Part shown: piece after piece, positions 28,414 through 38,230 of the stretch
Numbering within the stretch: position 1 is the stretch's first letter
Layout of the letters: the number at the start of each line of letters is the position of its first letter
Assembly: GCA_963737075.1 (NCBI GenBank)
Contig: CAVTRI010000002.1
Location: forward strand, 1,178,001-1,242,000
Source of the DNA: CAVTRI01 sp963737075
GTDB taxonomy: Bacteria > Actinomycetota > Acidimicrobiia > Acidimicrobiales > Palsa-688
Length of the DNA stretch: 64,000 nucleotides
Direction of reading: 5' to 3'
Notes under the pieces: generated by a model
What the model saw: only the letters and a program-made list of their open reading frames with translations
Told to the model about the DNA's origin: nothing
Database searches by the model: none
Position numbers and translations under genes: made by a program

Positions 28414-29156
28414 ATGATCACTATGTGGCCCCCGGCAGGCGCTGTCCCTAGGGTTTACCCCCACTTTTGTCGCCGGGAACCCTAAATCCTGAGGTCAGGA
28501 GCCGCCCACCTCCTTCCGGGACACGCCCTTTTACAGCGAGCGGAGAACCGGGGGTGATGCGTTCATCAACACCGCAGGCGGGGTCGGGACCGAATCGGGA
28601 CCGTTGGTGAGCGGCGCCGGGTCTCTTTCGGTCTGGTGCAACGAGATGCCGAGCTGCCGGCCATCGGCAGCGGGCTGGCGGACGCCCAAAGAGGTACGGG
28701 CCGCGTGGTCGTGGCGACGTTCCTGCCTGCGACAAGCTCGCGAAGGCCCACATTCTCACCGCGTACGAGCGCTTGGCCTTAGTTCATCACCTCATCGCAG
28801 CCGCGATGAGATGGGACATCCCGCCTCAAGCGTTCGCGGCCACCCGTCGGGCGGCGGCCCCGATGCCTGTCCCGCCGCCAGTCCGCCTTGGCCTTGCCGC
28901 CACCCAACGGATATTGCGGGCGCGGCCCGCATAGCGACTTCTTCATGGCCAGGGACATCCGATCTTCGACCACACCCGCCTGACAAGGCCGATAGCATCG
29001 TCAGTCCTTCCAGCCTCGACTCGACCGGCTGGAACGACCGAACCCTCCGGCGGTGAGGATGCACAAATCCGGACTACCTTGGTGTGCCTGGAGGACACAA
29101 AGTAGGGGTGTCAACTGGATGGTGCGGCGCGGTCACAGGTTTCCCGGGGAGATGCT
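28414..29156. other. Decayed stretch upstream of the LAL regulator
   Basis: No intact gene. Plus-strand scraps look protein-like: FGLVQRDAELPAIGSGLADA near 28625, reminiscent of the FVGRDAEL start of LAL regulators but lacking a P-loop, and LTAYERLALVHHLIAAAMRW near 28765. They may be remains of a further STAND gene or an unknown gene. Confidence 0.3.
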
Positions 29157-31868
29157 CTGAGCGGCGAGGCGTTTGTAGGTCGGGATCACGAGTTCGAGTT
29201 GGTGTCCTTCTGTATCGAAGAGGCCCGCTCGGGGCGACCGCGGGTGGTATGGGTGGAGGGGGTTGCGGGCGTCGGCAAGACAGCATTCGCCCGCCGGGTG
29301 TTGGCGATGCTGCCGGCCGAGGCCGGGGTGGCCCGGGCAGTGAGCGACGCGGTGGCCGTCGATGTCCGGTTGGCGGTGGTGGACCAGTTGGCGGCGGTGT
29401 CGGCCCGTTCGCCTTTCGCGGCCGGCCTGGAGTTGCTCGACCGACTGGGCGGCCTGCAACAAAATGGTCTGGGCGTGGTGCTGGTGGAGGATTTGCACTG
29501 GTGCGATCCTGATTCCCGCCAGGCGTTGCTGACCATGGCCCAGCGCCTCGACAACGACCGGATGGTGATGGTGGTGACCAGCCGGCCAAACCTCGCAGGC
29601 GGGGAGGTGGACGGCTGGGTGCGGTTGCGGTCCGACCTGGATTGCTGTGTGACGGTGCGTTTGAGCGGCTTCACCGTGGCCGAGGTGGCCGAGCTGGCCG
29701 AGCGCGAGCAGGTCCCGCTGCTGCCGCCGGCGGCGGCCCGGCTGCATGCCCATACTGGCGGCCATCCGCTGTATGTGCGCACGCTGCTACGGGAGCTGAC
29801 CCCGGCCCAGCTGGCCGACGCGGCAGCGAAGCTGCCGGTGCCCCAGTCGCTGGCGTCGGTGACCATGGCCGTGCTGGCTCGCCTGTCTGCTGATGCCCGC
29901 CGTTTGGCTGAGACGCTGGCGGTGGTCAACCGGCGGGTGCCTCTGGTGTTGGCCGGGCGGATTGGAGGCGTGTCGGATCCCGCCGCGGCGTTGGAGGAGT
30001 TGCTACCGAGCGGCCTGGTGGGCTGGCAGCCCCACGAGGATGCCACGCCGGTGGAGCTGGCCCATCCCCTGTACCAGATGGCGATCTACGGTGATCTGTC
30101 GCCTACGGTGCGCCGCCGGCTGCACCGGGCGGCGGCGGAGGTCTCGGACGCCGCCGCGGCGTTGGCGCATCGGGTGGCGTCGGCCGACACGATGGACGAC
30201 GGCCTGGCCGACGAACTGGAGGCCGCCGCCAATGACCCGGCCGAGCCCGTCTCGGTGCCGACCAAAGCCAAATACCTGCGGTGGGCGTCCACCTTGACCT
30301 CACGACGCGACCAGCGAGAGCGCCGGCTGCTCGACTCCGCCCGCTGCCTACTTTCCGACAAACACTTTTTCGCGGCTGCCGATCTGCGTACCGAAGTCGA
30401 AGCCTGTCAACCCTGCCCCTTACGCAATGTGGTGCTGGGCATGTTCGCGTGGTCGGATGGCGACTCCGCCGCCGCTCTAAAGTATTTTGAGGCCGCATCC
30501 TCCCCTGTGGCTGCCGACGCAGATCCCCACAGTGCTGCCTTCGCCCTATTTCGTCTGGCGAATGTATACATCAACAGGATGCACGTCGGGCAGACGATCG
30601 AAGCGGCCAACCGAGGTCTGGCCCTGGTTTCCCCAGGTGATGATCTCAGCTGGGACCTGCGTTCGAATATGGCGTTGGCCATCATGCAGGAGTACGGCGA
30701 CGAACGGGGCTTCGACACCTTCTCGGAATGGTTCTCCACTCCGCCTGAGCGGGTCGGAGTGCTTGACGCCAACCTGCTCGTCACCAGGGCTCTACTAGGC
30801 CATTACGCTGGAGCCGTCGAGGGGCCCATCGCCGACCTGCGCGCCGCTCTCTTTTTGGCCCAACGCGGCGCGGCTGTCCCCGGCTTGGTGCGCGCCCATC
30901 TCCACCTCTCGCAGCTGCTGTTCCGCCGCGGCGACTGGAATGAAGCTCTAATACAGGGCCGTGTCGCCCTGTCACTGCTCACCGATAACCCATTCGTCTG
31001 GGAAGAAGCACAGGTGCACGCCGCCGTGGCGGTCGTGCTGGTGGCCCGAGGTGACTTGGAGGCGGCCGCCTCGCACATGACCGCGGCCGAAACAGCGGCC
31101 ACCCGGGCCCGTCTCCCTGAAGCGCATATGATGGTTTTGATGGCCCGGGCCTCGCTAGCCCGAGCTCAGGGACGGCCCTTCCAGCTTGTGGCCGCCCTCC
31201 GCCCCCTGACCGGAGACCGTCGGGCACTGCCTGTTCTCACCGGCCTGGGCTGGTGGCCGGTGCTGATTAGCGCGCTCATCGAGGAGGGAGAGCTCGACGA
31301 CGCCGAGCGTGAGCTGGCCGCCTTCCAGGCGGCTGTCGCCCATCGTCGGCTGAACGTAGACATGAGCATTGCGTTCGTTGAGGCCCAACTGGCCGCCGCC
31401 CGCAAACAGCCGGCGGCGGCCACCGAATGGTTCGACCGGGCCCTGACGCTGGCGAACGCCGACCAACCACTGCTTGAACGGGCGCTGCTTCTGCACGCCG
31501 CCGGACGGCACCGGATGGCCATCCGCGACCGCCGGGGTGCCATATCGAACCTTCAAGCCGCCCGCCAGCTTCTCGAACCGCTTGGCGCCGAGCCCTACAT
31601 CCGTCGGGTCGACGTCGATCTGCGAGCTTCGGGCATCCGCCGGTCCGACAATGCGGGTCCGCTCCTACAGCTGACCGACAGAGAACAAAGCGTGGCCGTG
31701 TTGGTGACCCGCGGCCTGAGCAACCGAGAGACCGCCGCCCAGCTCTACATCAGCGAGAAAGCGGTCGAATATCACCTGCACAACATCTACGGGAAGCTCG
31801 GCATCAGCTCCCGGCGGAAACTCACCCATCACCTCGCCGTAACTCCGTTCGCCGCACCGGCTCGGTAA
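29157..31868 (+). CDS. Large LAL/STAND LuxR-family transcriptional regulator
   Basis: About 903 residues. Front: SGEAFVGRDHEFELVSFC, P-loop VEGVAGVGKTAFARRVL, Walker B GVVLVEDLHWCDPDSRQALL and sensor-like VVTSRPN. The middle 550 residues are helical repeats. The end is LLQLTDREQSVAVLVTRGLS with HLHNIYGKLGISSRRKL, a LuxR helix-turn-helix. The open frame has no ATG, GTG or TTG before 29199, which would cut off the FVGRDHEFE motif. CTG 29157, preceded by GGGGAG, restores it and is my choice. Intact. Regulators of this size are usually ATP- and inducer-dependent activators of nearby catabolic or antibiotic genes. Confidence 0.9.
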   Translation: MSGEAFVGRDHEFELVSFCIEEARSGRPRVVWVEGVAGVGKTAFARRVLAMLPAEAGVARAVSDAVAVDVRLAVVDQLAAVSARSPFAAGLELLDRLGGLQQNGLGVVLVEDLHWCDPDSRQALLTMAQRLDNDRMVMVVTSRPNLAGGEVDGWVRLRSDLDCCVTVRLSGFTVAEVAELAEREQVPLLPPAAARLHAHTGGHPLYVRTLLRELTPAQLADAAAKLPVPQSLASVTMAVLARLSADARRLAETLAVVNRRVPLVLAGRIGGVSDPAAALEELLPSGLVGWQPHEDATPVELAHPLYQMAIYGDLSPTVRRRLHRAAAEVSDAAAALAHRVASADTMDDGLADELEAAANDPAEPVSVPTKAKYLRWASTLTSRRDQRERRLLDSARCLLSDKHFFAAADLRTEVEACQPCPLRNVVLGMFAWSDGDSAAALKYFEAASSPVAADADPHSAAFALFRLANVYINRMHVGQTIEAANRGLALVSPGDDLSWDLRSNMALAIMQEYGDERGFDTFSEWFSTPPERVGVLDANLLVTRALLGHYAGAVEGPIADLRAALFLAQRGAAVPGLVRAHLHLSQLLFRRGDWNEALIQGRVALSLLTDNPFVWEEAQVHAAVAVVLVARGDLEAAASHMTAAETAATRARLPEAHMMVLMARASLARAQGRPFQLVAALRPLTGDRRALPVLTGLGWWPVLISALIEEGELDDAERELAAFQAAVAHRRLNVDMSIAFVEAQLAAARKQPAAATEWFDRALTLANADQPLLERALLLHAAGRHRMAIRDRRGAISNLQAARQLLEPLGAEPYIRRVDVDLRASGIRRSDNAGPLLQLTDREQSVAVLVTRGLSNRETAAQLYISEKAVEYHLHNIYGKLGISSRRKLTHHLAVTPFAAPAR

Positions 31869-31913
31869 AAGGCAGCGCCCCGTAAGATTCGCCCGAGGAC
31901 CTAAACTGAAACT

Positions 31914-32298
31914 AGGGAGCTCGCCGGTTTCCTCGCCGCGCTCCATCAGCCCGATATCCTCATCGAGATTCGCGCTCGGGGCGCGGACCTGACTCCACCG
32001 GAGCCCCAAGCCCACACCGACGTGCTCCGGTCCCGTCTCGGCCGGTTCATCGACGCCCGCCAACGCCCGCTGGTGGCCGGGTGGTGTGATTGGGTCGACG
32101 AGATTCTCGCCCCCGACCGCCGCCACCGTTCTGCTCCACGGCGACCTGCACGGCCACATACTGGTCTGGGACCCGCCGTCCGGGGCACTGGCGCTGGTGG
32201 CCGATTTCGAGCACGCCAGCGCAGGCGACCCCGCCTTCGACTTCCGCTATCTTCCCTCCCAAGCCGCCACCGTCTCCTTCGGCGGGCCAGTCAGTTGA
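31914..32298 (+). pseudogene. Aminoglycoside-phosphotransferase-like kinase fragment
   Basis: FLAALHQPDILIEIRARGAD to VAGWCDWVDEIL is in one frame. After a shift near 32110 follow VLLHGDLHGHILVWDPPSG (catalytic loop HGDLH) and VADFEHASAGDPAFDFRYLP (metal loop DxE form). Both catalytic signatures of the APH/choline-kinase fold are present, but the N-lobe with the ATP-binding Lys is missing and the frame is broken. Family members phosphorylate small molecules, not only antibiotics. Confidence 0.7.
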
Positions 32299-32529
32299 TG
32301 GAGATTTCTCGGCACAGGAGACTGGACTCCTCCGGGTGGGTGGGCGCCACTGGATGGGTCTGGTCAGCTGGCGGGACTACTCGGTGACCTTCGCGCCGCG
32401 CTGAGCGACGCGGGCGACACATGCCGCCAGCAGACGTCGATCAGCTCGACAGCCTCTGCGACCTGGAGGATTTGGAGGCGTTCTTTCCCCTCAACTCCTC
32501 GGATCCGTCCCCTCAACTCCTCGGATTTG

Positions 32530-32995
32530 TCCAATCCGACACCTCTGCGGGTCTATCAGTACATGGAACTCACCGAGGAGGTCGTCAGCCGCGGTGTCGG
32601 CGACGGTCGCCTCCACACCCGGGGATTGCGGAGCGCCGGCCGCCCGATGGGCAGGTACATTCGGTACTTCGCGGCGAACGACCTCCAGCTCGCCCTTTGT
32701 CGACCTGCTGCGATGGTGGCGGCAGCGCCGCACTCCGCTCTAGCTCGAAGTCGCAGTGGAACCGGGCAACGCATTTCGTAGCTTGGAGGCCGAGCAGCCT
32801 CCCCGGGTCTTCTACGACGGATACAGCGGTCGGCCGGTCATTCCGCTGACACTGCCTCTGCACGTTGAGCGTCCCTACGTCGTCGAAGACCTACTCCGCC
32901 TGGTCCTAGAGATCGCGGATCTGGTCGCGACCGTCCCGGTTACCCGTAACAGTCTCAGCGCCCTGGAGCTGCCCTTGCAGGACGAGGGGTCGTGA
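32530..32995 (+). pseudogene. Unknown protein gene, broken
   Basis: Coding-like text starts TPLRVYQYMELTEEVVSRGV and GRPMGRYIRYFAANDLQLAL. It shifts frame near 32698 to FVDLLRWWRQRRTPL, hits TAG at 32740-32742, then continues VEPGNAFRSLEAEQPPRVFY, IPLTLPLHVERPYVVEDLLR and LVLEIADLVATVPV to the stop at 32995. A protein of about 150 residues may be the ancestor. An intact alternative is a 79-residue protein from GTG 32756. No family recognised. Confidence 0.45.
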
Positions 32996-33240
32996 CCAGA
33001 CCAGCTCGAACAGCGCACCGCGGCCACGTGATATCGGGTTCACGCCGTCCCAAAATAGTGGGTACGACGATTCCGTAAATAGGCATCCGTGAGAACCATA
33101 CGCTCGGAAACCGTGGTATCCACAGGATCTCAACAGGAGCTATCGGTGGCGTCTTCGCAGCTCAGAGGCAATATTTGCCTGTAACGGCGCTTCTCTGACA
33201 CCCACGGACCATTTAGTTAGCAGAACTAGGGATCATACGG

Positions 33241-33268
33241 TTGGGGTTCGAGTCCCTCCGTAGGCGCA
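33241..33268 (+). other. tRNA 3'-end-like sequence
   Basis: TTGGGGTTCGAGTCCCTCC looks like a T-arm (GGGG-TTCGAGT-CCCT), followed by CGTAGGCGCA in the position of an acceptor strand. No matching D-arm or anticodon arm is found upstream, so it is not a complete tRNA. It may be an attachment-site scar where an element once integrated into a tRNA gene. The rest of 32996-33670 shows no gene. Confidence 0.3.
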
Positions 33269-33670
33269 AAATTCCTGGTCACACGCCCTACAACGCTCCG
33301 ACGCAAATGCTTCGTCGGTTCGAGTCTGTAACTACGTGTAACAATGTCAGATGCCGCGTCGGCCGCCCGCCGGCCCGAAACCCCCTCTGATCGGCGCCCC
33401 GAGATCAGATGCCTGCGTCGCGGCGAGTCTCGTCCCCTTGGAGGACGTGCGCGCTGTCGGATTCGCGACGAGCCTTGCTGTTGGGTTTTAGAGTGCGAAC
33501 GCGCCAGAGGCCGAGTCCGGCTCCCTGTCAATGCGGAGCTACCGGCCCTTCAGGGACGCGTCCGAGTGCCCCTTCGTCTGGGATATTGGGCTACCCGTCG
33601 AGGGCCGATCTCATCGGCCGCTGACTCTCACATCCCCTAAGCTCCATGCAACAACCTTGAAAGGCGTCTA

Positions 33671-35449
33671 GTGGCTCTGGATTTCGATGCGGACGTCTTG
33701 GTGATCGGCTCCGGCTTCGGTGGTTCGGTGGCAGCACTCCGGTTCGCCGAGGCCGGGCATCGGGTGCTGGTGCTCGAGCGGGGCGATGAGGTCACCTGGA
33801 GAACCTTCAGGCCTGACCTGGACATGTTCTGGGACCCCCCTCGGCAGCGGTTCGGGATGAACATGCTGTGCCGCCGAGGCCGCCACGTCGTGACCTGGAC
33901 CGGCTCGGCAGTCGGCGGCGGCTCGAATGTTTACGCAGCGACCCTAAAACGTGTCTGCGAGTTCTACGGCTTCCCGTCGGCGATTCGGGATGACGATATG
34001 GCGCCCTACTACTCGATCGCCGAGGACATGCTCGGAGCGACAGAGTATCCGGACTACCCGCCCTACAGCGAGGTGTCCGCCACCGAGCTCCTCCTGCGCG
34101 CCGACGCCCGACTCGCTCGGCAACGCCCCGATCTGGTTGAGAGTGCCGGGAGAATCCGGCTTGGGATCTCGTTCGCCCCGCGTGGAGGACACCCGGGCCA
34201 GCGGTTCACCAACCGCTTCGGCGCGACACAACGCTACGCCGACCCCCGCGACCAGTCGATTCTGGGTGGCGACGTAGGGTCGAAGAACTCGCTCGACCGT
34301 AACTACCTCATCGAGGCGAGGCGGCGGGGGGTGAGGATTGAGTCCATGTGCGAAGCGGACCGCATTCGCCCGCTACCTGGAGGCGGATGGGAGGTCGAGG
34401 TGAGCCGCCTCCGTCGCGAGGGAGGGCTGATCCGCAAGCTGCGCCGGAGGTGGAGCTGGCGACCACCCCCGCCCCTGGCCACCCCCGATCGTTTCACCGC
34501 CCGAATCCTCGTGATCGCGGCTGGTTCCATCGGCTCGACCGAGCTCCTCCTTCGGAACCGAGACCTTCATGGCACGCTCCCCGGAATCAACGAGCACCTC
34601 GGGGAGCGGTATACCACGAACGGCGACTGTTTCACGCTCTTGCTGGAGGCACAGGGTCTCGCTCTCGGATGGTTCGGCGTCGCGATGATGCTTACCGGGT
34701 TCGTGAGGCGAGATCGGCTCCTCCTTTTCCTCGGCGCCGCCCTGGCAACTGCCGGCTCGTTGCGGGCTCGAAAGGCCTACGATCCTGACCTGGGCCCCAC
34801 CAACAGCGACTACATCCGATTCATCGGTGCCGATGGTCGCCCTCAGGGCGTCTACATCGAAGGCGGCCGGTACCCGACCCCCTTGCGCTGGGCCGTCGCT
34901 GCCGCACTTGGCGCAGTCGGTGGGTACCGCCCCACTAACTACCCGCAGATCGCTCGGATCACTGACGCGGCCCGGACCATCGTGCCGCCCATCAATATCA
35001 TGGCAAGATCGTTACCCATCGCGCTGCTCACCATGGGTCGTGACGATGCGGTGGGGCGGATCGGCCTTGGGGACGACGGCCGCGCCGACATCGAAATCGA
35101 CCTCAGGTCGAACGCTGTGTATTACGCCTACGGAGAGATGCTCGGCCGATTGGTTGCAGACGCGGCTGGCGCACTCTGGTTCCCGAACCCCGCCCTGAGG
35201 TGGTTGCGCATGGTAGAGGTTCCACACAACCTGGGTGGCGTGCCGATGGGAGATAACCCGGCTGACGGTGTGGTCGATCATGTCGGACGCGTCTTCGGCA
35301 TGGAGGATCTGGTGGTACTGGACGGTTCGATCATCCCCCGCTCCTTGGGGCCGAACCCGTCCCTGACGATTGCGGCGATTGCCGAGCGCGCCATCGCTGC
35401 CCTGGTCCAACAACTCGCCGACGAGGGGCATACAAGGGCCAACGCCTGA
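33671..35449 (+). CDS. GMC-family flavoprotein, cholesterol-oxidase-like
   Basis: 592 residues from GTG 33671, with GAAAGGCG upstream. FAD-binding VLVIGSGFGGSVAALRFAEA, second dinucleotide-fold signature LVIAAGSIGSTELLLRNR, and the C-terminal GMC active-site region VPHNLGGVPMGDNPADGVVD with LDGSIIPRSLGPNPSLTIAA. The C-terminal pattern matches the FAD-dependent ChoD-type branch that oxidises sterol or other bulky alcohols. A hydrophobic stretch (GWFGVAMMLTGFVRRDRLLL, then FLGAALATAG) near residues 335-365 may bind membrane or lipid substrate. No signal peptide. Flanked by non-coding sequence, so it is monocistronic. Confidence 0.88.
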   Translation: MALDFDADVLVIGSGFGGSVAALRFAEAGHRVLVLERGDEVTWRTFRPDLDMFWDPPRQRFGMNMLCRRGRHVVTWTGSAVGGGSNVYAATLKRVCEFYGFPSAIRDDDMAPYYSIAEDMLGATEYPDYPPYSEVSATELLLRADARLARQRPDLVESAGRIRLGISFAPRGGHPGQRFTNRFGATQRYADPRDQSILGGDVGSKNSLDRNYLIEARRRGVRIESMCEADRIRPLPGGGWEVEVSRLRREGGLIRKLRRRWSWRPPPPLATPDRFTARILVIAAGSIGSTELLLRNRDLHGTLPGINEHLGERYTTNGDCFTLLLEAQGLALGWFGVAMMLTGFVRRDRLLLFLGAALATAGSLRARKAYDPDLGPTNSDYIRFIGADGRPQGVYIEGGRYPTPLRWAVAAALGAVGGYRPTNYPQIARITDAARTIVPPINIMARSLPIALLTMGRDDAVGRIGLGDDGRADIEIDLRSNAVYYAYGEMLGRLVADAAGALWFPNPALRWLRMVEVPHNLGGVPMGDNPADGVVDHVGRVFGMEDLVVLDGSIIPRSLGPNPSLTIAAIAERAIAALVQQLADEGHTRANA

Positions 35450-36547
35450 CCTGACCCCCGCTCGGAACCTTGCGCTAACGAACCGCCGGGTTGTCAGCAG
35501 CGCGCGTTTGGGGGGGCGGCCGGGGCCGGATTGACGGGCGAAAACTCGGGATCCTGTTGAGCCGTTGATGCCACGCCCTGGACGGCTACGATCGCCCCCT
35601 TGCGTATCTGGCTTGCGTACATCTTCTCGCTCATCTTTCAGACCGTGATTGTCTCGAATTTTGTGTGCCGATGATCGAGGAGGCCCGTCGTCAGAACCGT
35701 GGTTAGCTACTTGCTCCCGAAATAGTCGAGGGTGAAACCCTTATTCCATAAGGAATTCACATCAACCATTTCGGGGCGAAGCAAGCTAGCGGCAGTCGAA
35801 CAGGTGGCCGACGGCGAGGGAAGGCTCCTGCGCCAGCCACTCGACAAACCGACCCTCGGTCGTGACCGGACTCTGCGCCGGCTTCATCCCCGAGGTGCCG
35901 TAGGAGCGGGCGAGAACTCGCACACAGAACATCGCCGCCAGTAGCCGCAGCCCGCGCCAGAACGGCGGTTAGCGCGCCATCGAGATCGTCCCCGACCGGC
36001 CAACTGTGACTCAGAACATGCGGCCAGGACGCCAGAGCGGAAATGTCGCTGTATGAGATCCGGCGAGAAGCGCGGAACGACACTTCACGCACGTCCCACC
36101 CATACGGCGATCAGGCACAGCCCGGCCGGACCTTTTTCGCGCTCTAGTGCTGGGGCACTGCCCAGGTTGCCGGCGGGCACAACGCTGTCGATGGGTGGCC
36201 GGCCACCGTCGCGGTGTACCGCTATCGCTGTTCCATAGTCCGGTTCGCGCAGACTGCCTCGAAATGTAGAACAGCACGCACGGGCACCCCTGGTTGCTGA
36301 ACCGGCCTCCTCTGATCACGCCCGTTACTAGAAGGCCGTCAGCTCGGGTGCGTGAGCGGCGAGAACGTCATCAGCTCGGTTCAGCAGTGAAATCTCGTCG
36401 CTCGATACGTGTCGGGTGCGCGCGTCGTGATGAAATTCGGCTAACTGGCCGTGACGCAATCCAAGGCACGCGCAGTGGGTCAGTCCTTGCGCTGCACAAG
36501 GGGACGGCCGGGTCGGACCCGATCGAGGGCAAGGGGTAGGATTACCC
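35450..36547. other. 1.1-kb stretch without a supported gene
   Basis: A possible 47-residue minus-strand protein (35513-35656, MSEKMYASQIRKGAIVAVQG) and a Ser/Arg/Ala-rich minus-strand frame around 35760-36090 are seen, but neither has a recognised motif or a convincing ribosome site. Composition is less GC-rich in places, consistent with decayed or transferred DNA. Confidence 0.3.
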
Positions 36548-36946
36548 ATGCCACCTGATGCTTCGAACGCTCACGATCAGCAAGTCGGTCCCGGCGACCC
36601 GATAGAGCGGCTTTCTTCCTCCGCTCGTGGTTGGCACTCGATCCAAGTGGCCGTCCTTGGCTTCATCGGCATCTGCGGCGTCCTGCGTACCACTTCGACT
36701 ACGACGCCGAGAGCCATTCAAGTACTGGCCGCCATCCTGGCTGTCGCATCGCTCGCGGTCGCCTGCGTAGCGATCTTCATGGTCGGCCGGGTCGCATACC
36801 CGTTCAAGCCCGCCTCAGATACCGGCAAAGGAGGAAACGAAATCGCCCAAGCCCGACAGCAACTACAGACTGGTATCAGGCTCACGGTCCTGGCACTGAT
36901 CCTCATCGTGATCGCTGCACTATCGGGCTGGTGGCCGAAGACCTAG
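36548..36946 (+). CDS. Small integral membrane protein, unknown
   Basis: 132 residues. Three hydrophobic segments are visible: IQVAVLGFIGICGVL, IQVLAAILAVASLAVACVAI with FMVGRVAY, and LTVLALILIVIAALSGWW near the C-terminus. A polar 30-residue N-terminus rich in Asp/Ser precedes them. AAGGGGTAGGA lies upstream of the ATG. No charged catalytic motif. It stands alone. No function can be assigned. Confidence 0.65.
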   Translation: MPPDASNAHDQQVGPGDPIERLSSSARGWHSIQVAVLGFIGICGVLRTTSTTTPRAIQVLAAILAVASLAVACVAIFMVGRVAYPFKPASDTGKGGNEIAQARQQLQTGIRLTVLALILIVIAALSGWWPKT

Positions 36947-37385
36947 AACGCCGCGACCACCTCACCGGCGACGGTGGTTCAAGCACTCCTGAGTGTGGCC
37001 TGCCAACGATCACGTAATTCCCTAGGGGCCTGGAAAAATCGTGGAGGTCGGCGAAGGGGCCGAGCATACGCGGTAGCTCGGCGACGGTTGGGGTGATCAG
37101 CAGGTCGCGTCCATCCGCCCACCACCCAGGGCGGCGGCTCCGAGCGCGGCGGAAAGCCGATGTGGCGGCGGCGGAGACGGTGGAGGGCGTGAAGACTCGA
37201 GTCCGCCGTCGCGCTTGCCACGGAAGCGCAATATAGTCAAACGACGTGGATTCGTCGAGCGGCTCCCACCTACCAATTCGCGAAAAGGCTCCGATCGCCG
37301 TTCCGATAACGGTCCACTACGAGCGCTAGTCCTCCGGCGCTCGCTGCCTGTGGCAGCTACCGGGCGCGACCTCGGACGAGGCTCC
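36947..37385. other. Intergenic stretch without a supported gene
   Basis: I see no coding-like frame and no clear regulatory structure between the membrane protein gene and the polyprenyl synthase remnant. Confidence 0.3.
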
Positions 37386-37890
37386 CTACATATCGCGTTC
37401 CGTCACGAAGCTCGGTAAGGCGTAGATCAGGTCCAGGTCGGGACTCGGCCTGGCGTCGGGGAAGGCTCTCGAGAGCTCGAGGTGCGCGGCCTGGGCCAGT
37501 TGCCGAGACGCTTGCTTCGCCCACTCGACGCTGCCGAGGTCGTCCAGCATTCGTACATATAGGACAGCTGTCGGGAGAGCCGGCTATGCCCCGATCCGCC
37601 GAGAATCGATGACAGGCGATCGCGCTGCTTGGGTGCGGCATGCGCGTAGGCGTGCGACAGGATGAGGGTGGGCTTGCCCTCCCAGAGATCACCGCCTATC
37701 TCCTTCCAATAGCGAGATACCGCGCCTGCCAGATTGAGCACATCGTCTTGGATCTGAAAGACGGCACCGAGTAAAGCCCCGAATCGGTTGATGAGATCAA
37801 GGTTTGGGCGAGACGGTTGCCCGAGAATGGCACCGGCGGTGTCCCCGGAGAAGTCAACGAACATCCTCTCCCGGCCGACTCCGCTCTGGC
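37386..37890 (-). pseudogene. Polyprenyl (geranylgeranyl-type) diphosphate synthase, C-terminal half
   Basis: Reading leftward: RERMFVDFSGDTAGAILGQP, NRFGALLGAVFQIQDDVLNL (second Asp-rich region), RYWKEIGGDLWEGKPTLILS (conserved GGDLWEGKPT), and QLSYMYE. A frameshift near 37553 leads to VRMLDDLGSVEWAKQASRQL and LIYALPSFVTERDM, ending at TAG 37386-37388. The first Asp-rich motif and the N-terminal half are absent. Its upstream edge abuts an istA fragment at about 37890, so an IS21-linked rearrangement removed the front. Confidence 0.75.
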
Positions 37891-37896
37891 CAGGTA

Positions 37897-38016
37897 CTAA
37901 TAGACCGTCGTCCTCCCCGCTCCAGGTACTGGTGGCGATGTGGCGACGGACACGCCCTGAGCCCTCAACCTCAGGATCTCGTTGATCTTGCGCACAGGTA
38001 GCTTCCTCCTTGGCAC
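37897..38016 (-). pseudogene. istA fragment 1 (IS21 family), N-terminus
   Basis: From GTG 38016 with an AGG-rich front: PRRKLPVRKINEILRLRAQG, then VSVAT and GAGRTTVY before TAG 37897. This is the resolvase-like helix-turn-helix at the start of IstA; five residues between (SPPVP) look like a local frameshift pair. Only about 40 codons survive. TGTCC repeats at 38134-38220 are the matching IS end. Confidence 0.6.
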
Positions 38017-38133
38017 GCGGTTCCTCCTCCAACGACAAGCGTGAAAATCGTCATCGTGAAAGGGCCGCGTGCCGCCTTCGTGATGCGACCCAAGACGGTC
38101 AACCACCCAGGCCGAGCACAACCCGGTATCAGC

Positions 38134-38220
38134 TGTCCGGAATCAGCCGGAACGCATGTCCGGAATCCCCCGGAATCGGTGTTCGGATTCCCCTGGAATC
38201 GGTGTCCGGAATCGGCCGGA
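38134..38220 (-). repeat. IS21-type left end: TGTCCGGAATC repeats at 23-bp period
   Basis: TGTCCGGAATC or a close variant starts at 38134, 38157, 38180 (TGTTCGGATTC) and 38203, exactly 23 bp apart, with GCCGGAA/CCCGGAA in the second half of each unit. Position upstream of istA fragment 1 and the regular spacing identify it as the multi-repeat terminus of an IS21 element. Confidence 0.65.
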
Positions 38221-38230
38221 CTACACACCC

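Noticed and set aside
29186..30046. Minus-strand open frame opposite the LAL regulator
   Set aside because: Composition is Ser/Arg/Thr-rich without motifs, while the plus strand has P-loop and Walker B.
33177..33265. Complete tRNA gene ending at the T-arm-like sequence
   Set aside because: An 89-base fold pairing GCCT with AGGC lacks D-arm and anticodon stems, so only a fragment is reported.
35757..36092. 111-codon minus-strand gene
   Set aside because: Composition shifts to Arg/Pro-rich halfway, with no ribosome site and no motif. Left inside the non-coding note.
38134..38220. Short CRISPR array
   Set aside because: The 23-bp period has no distinct spacers, the units are continuous, and position next to istA fits an IS21 end. 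No cas genes.
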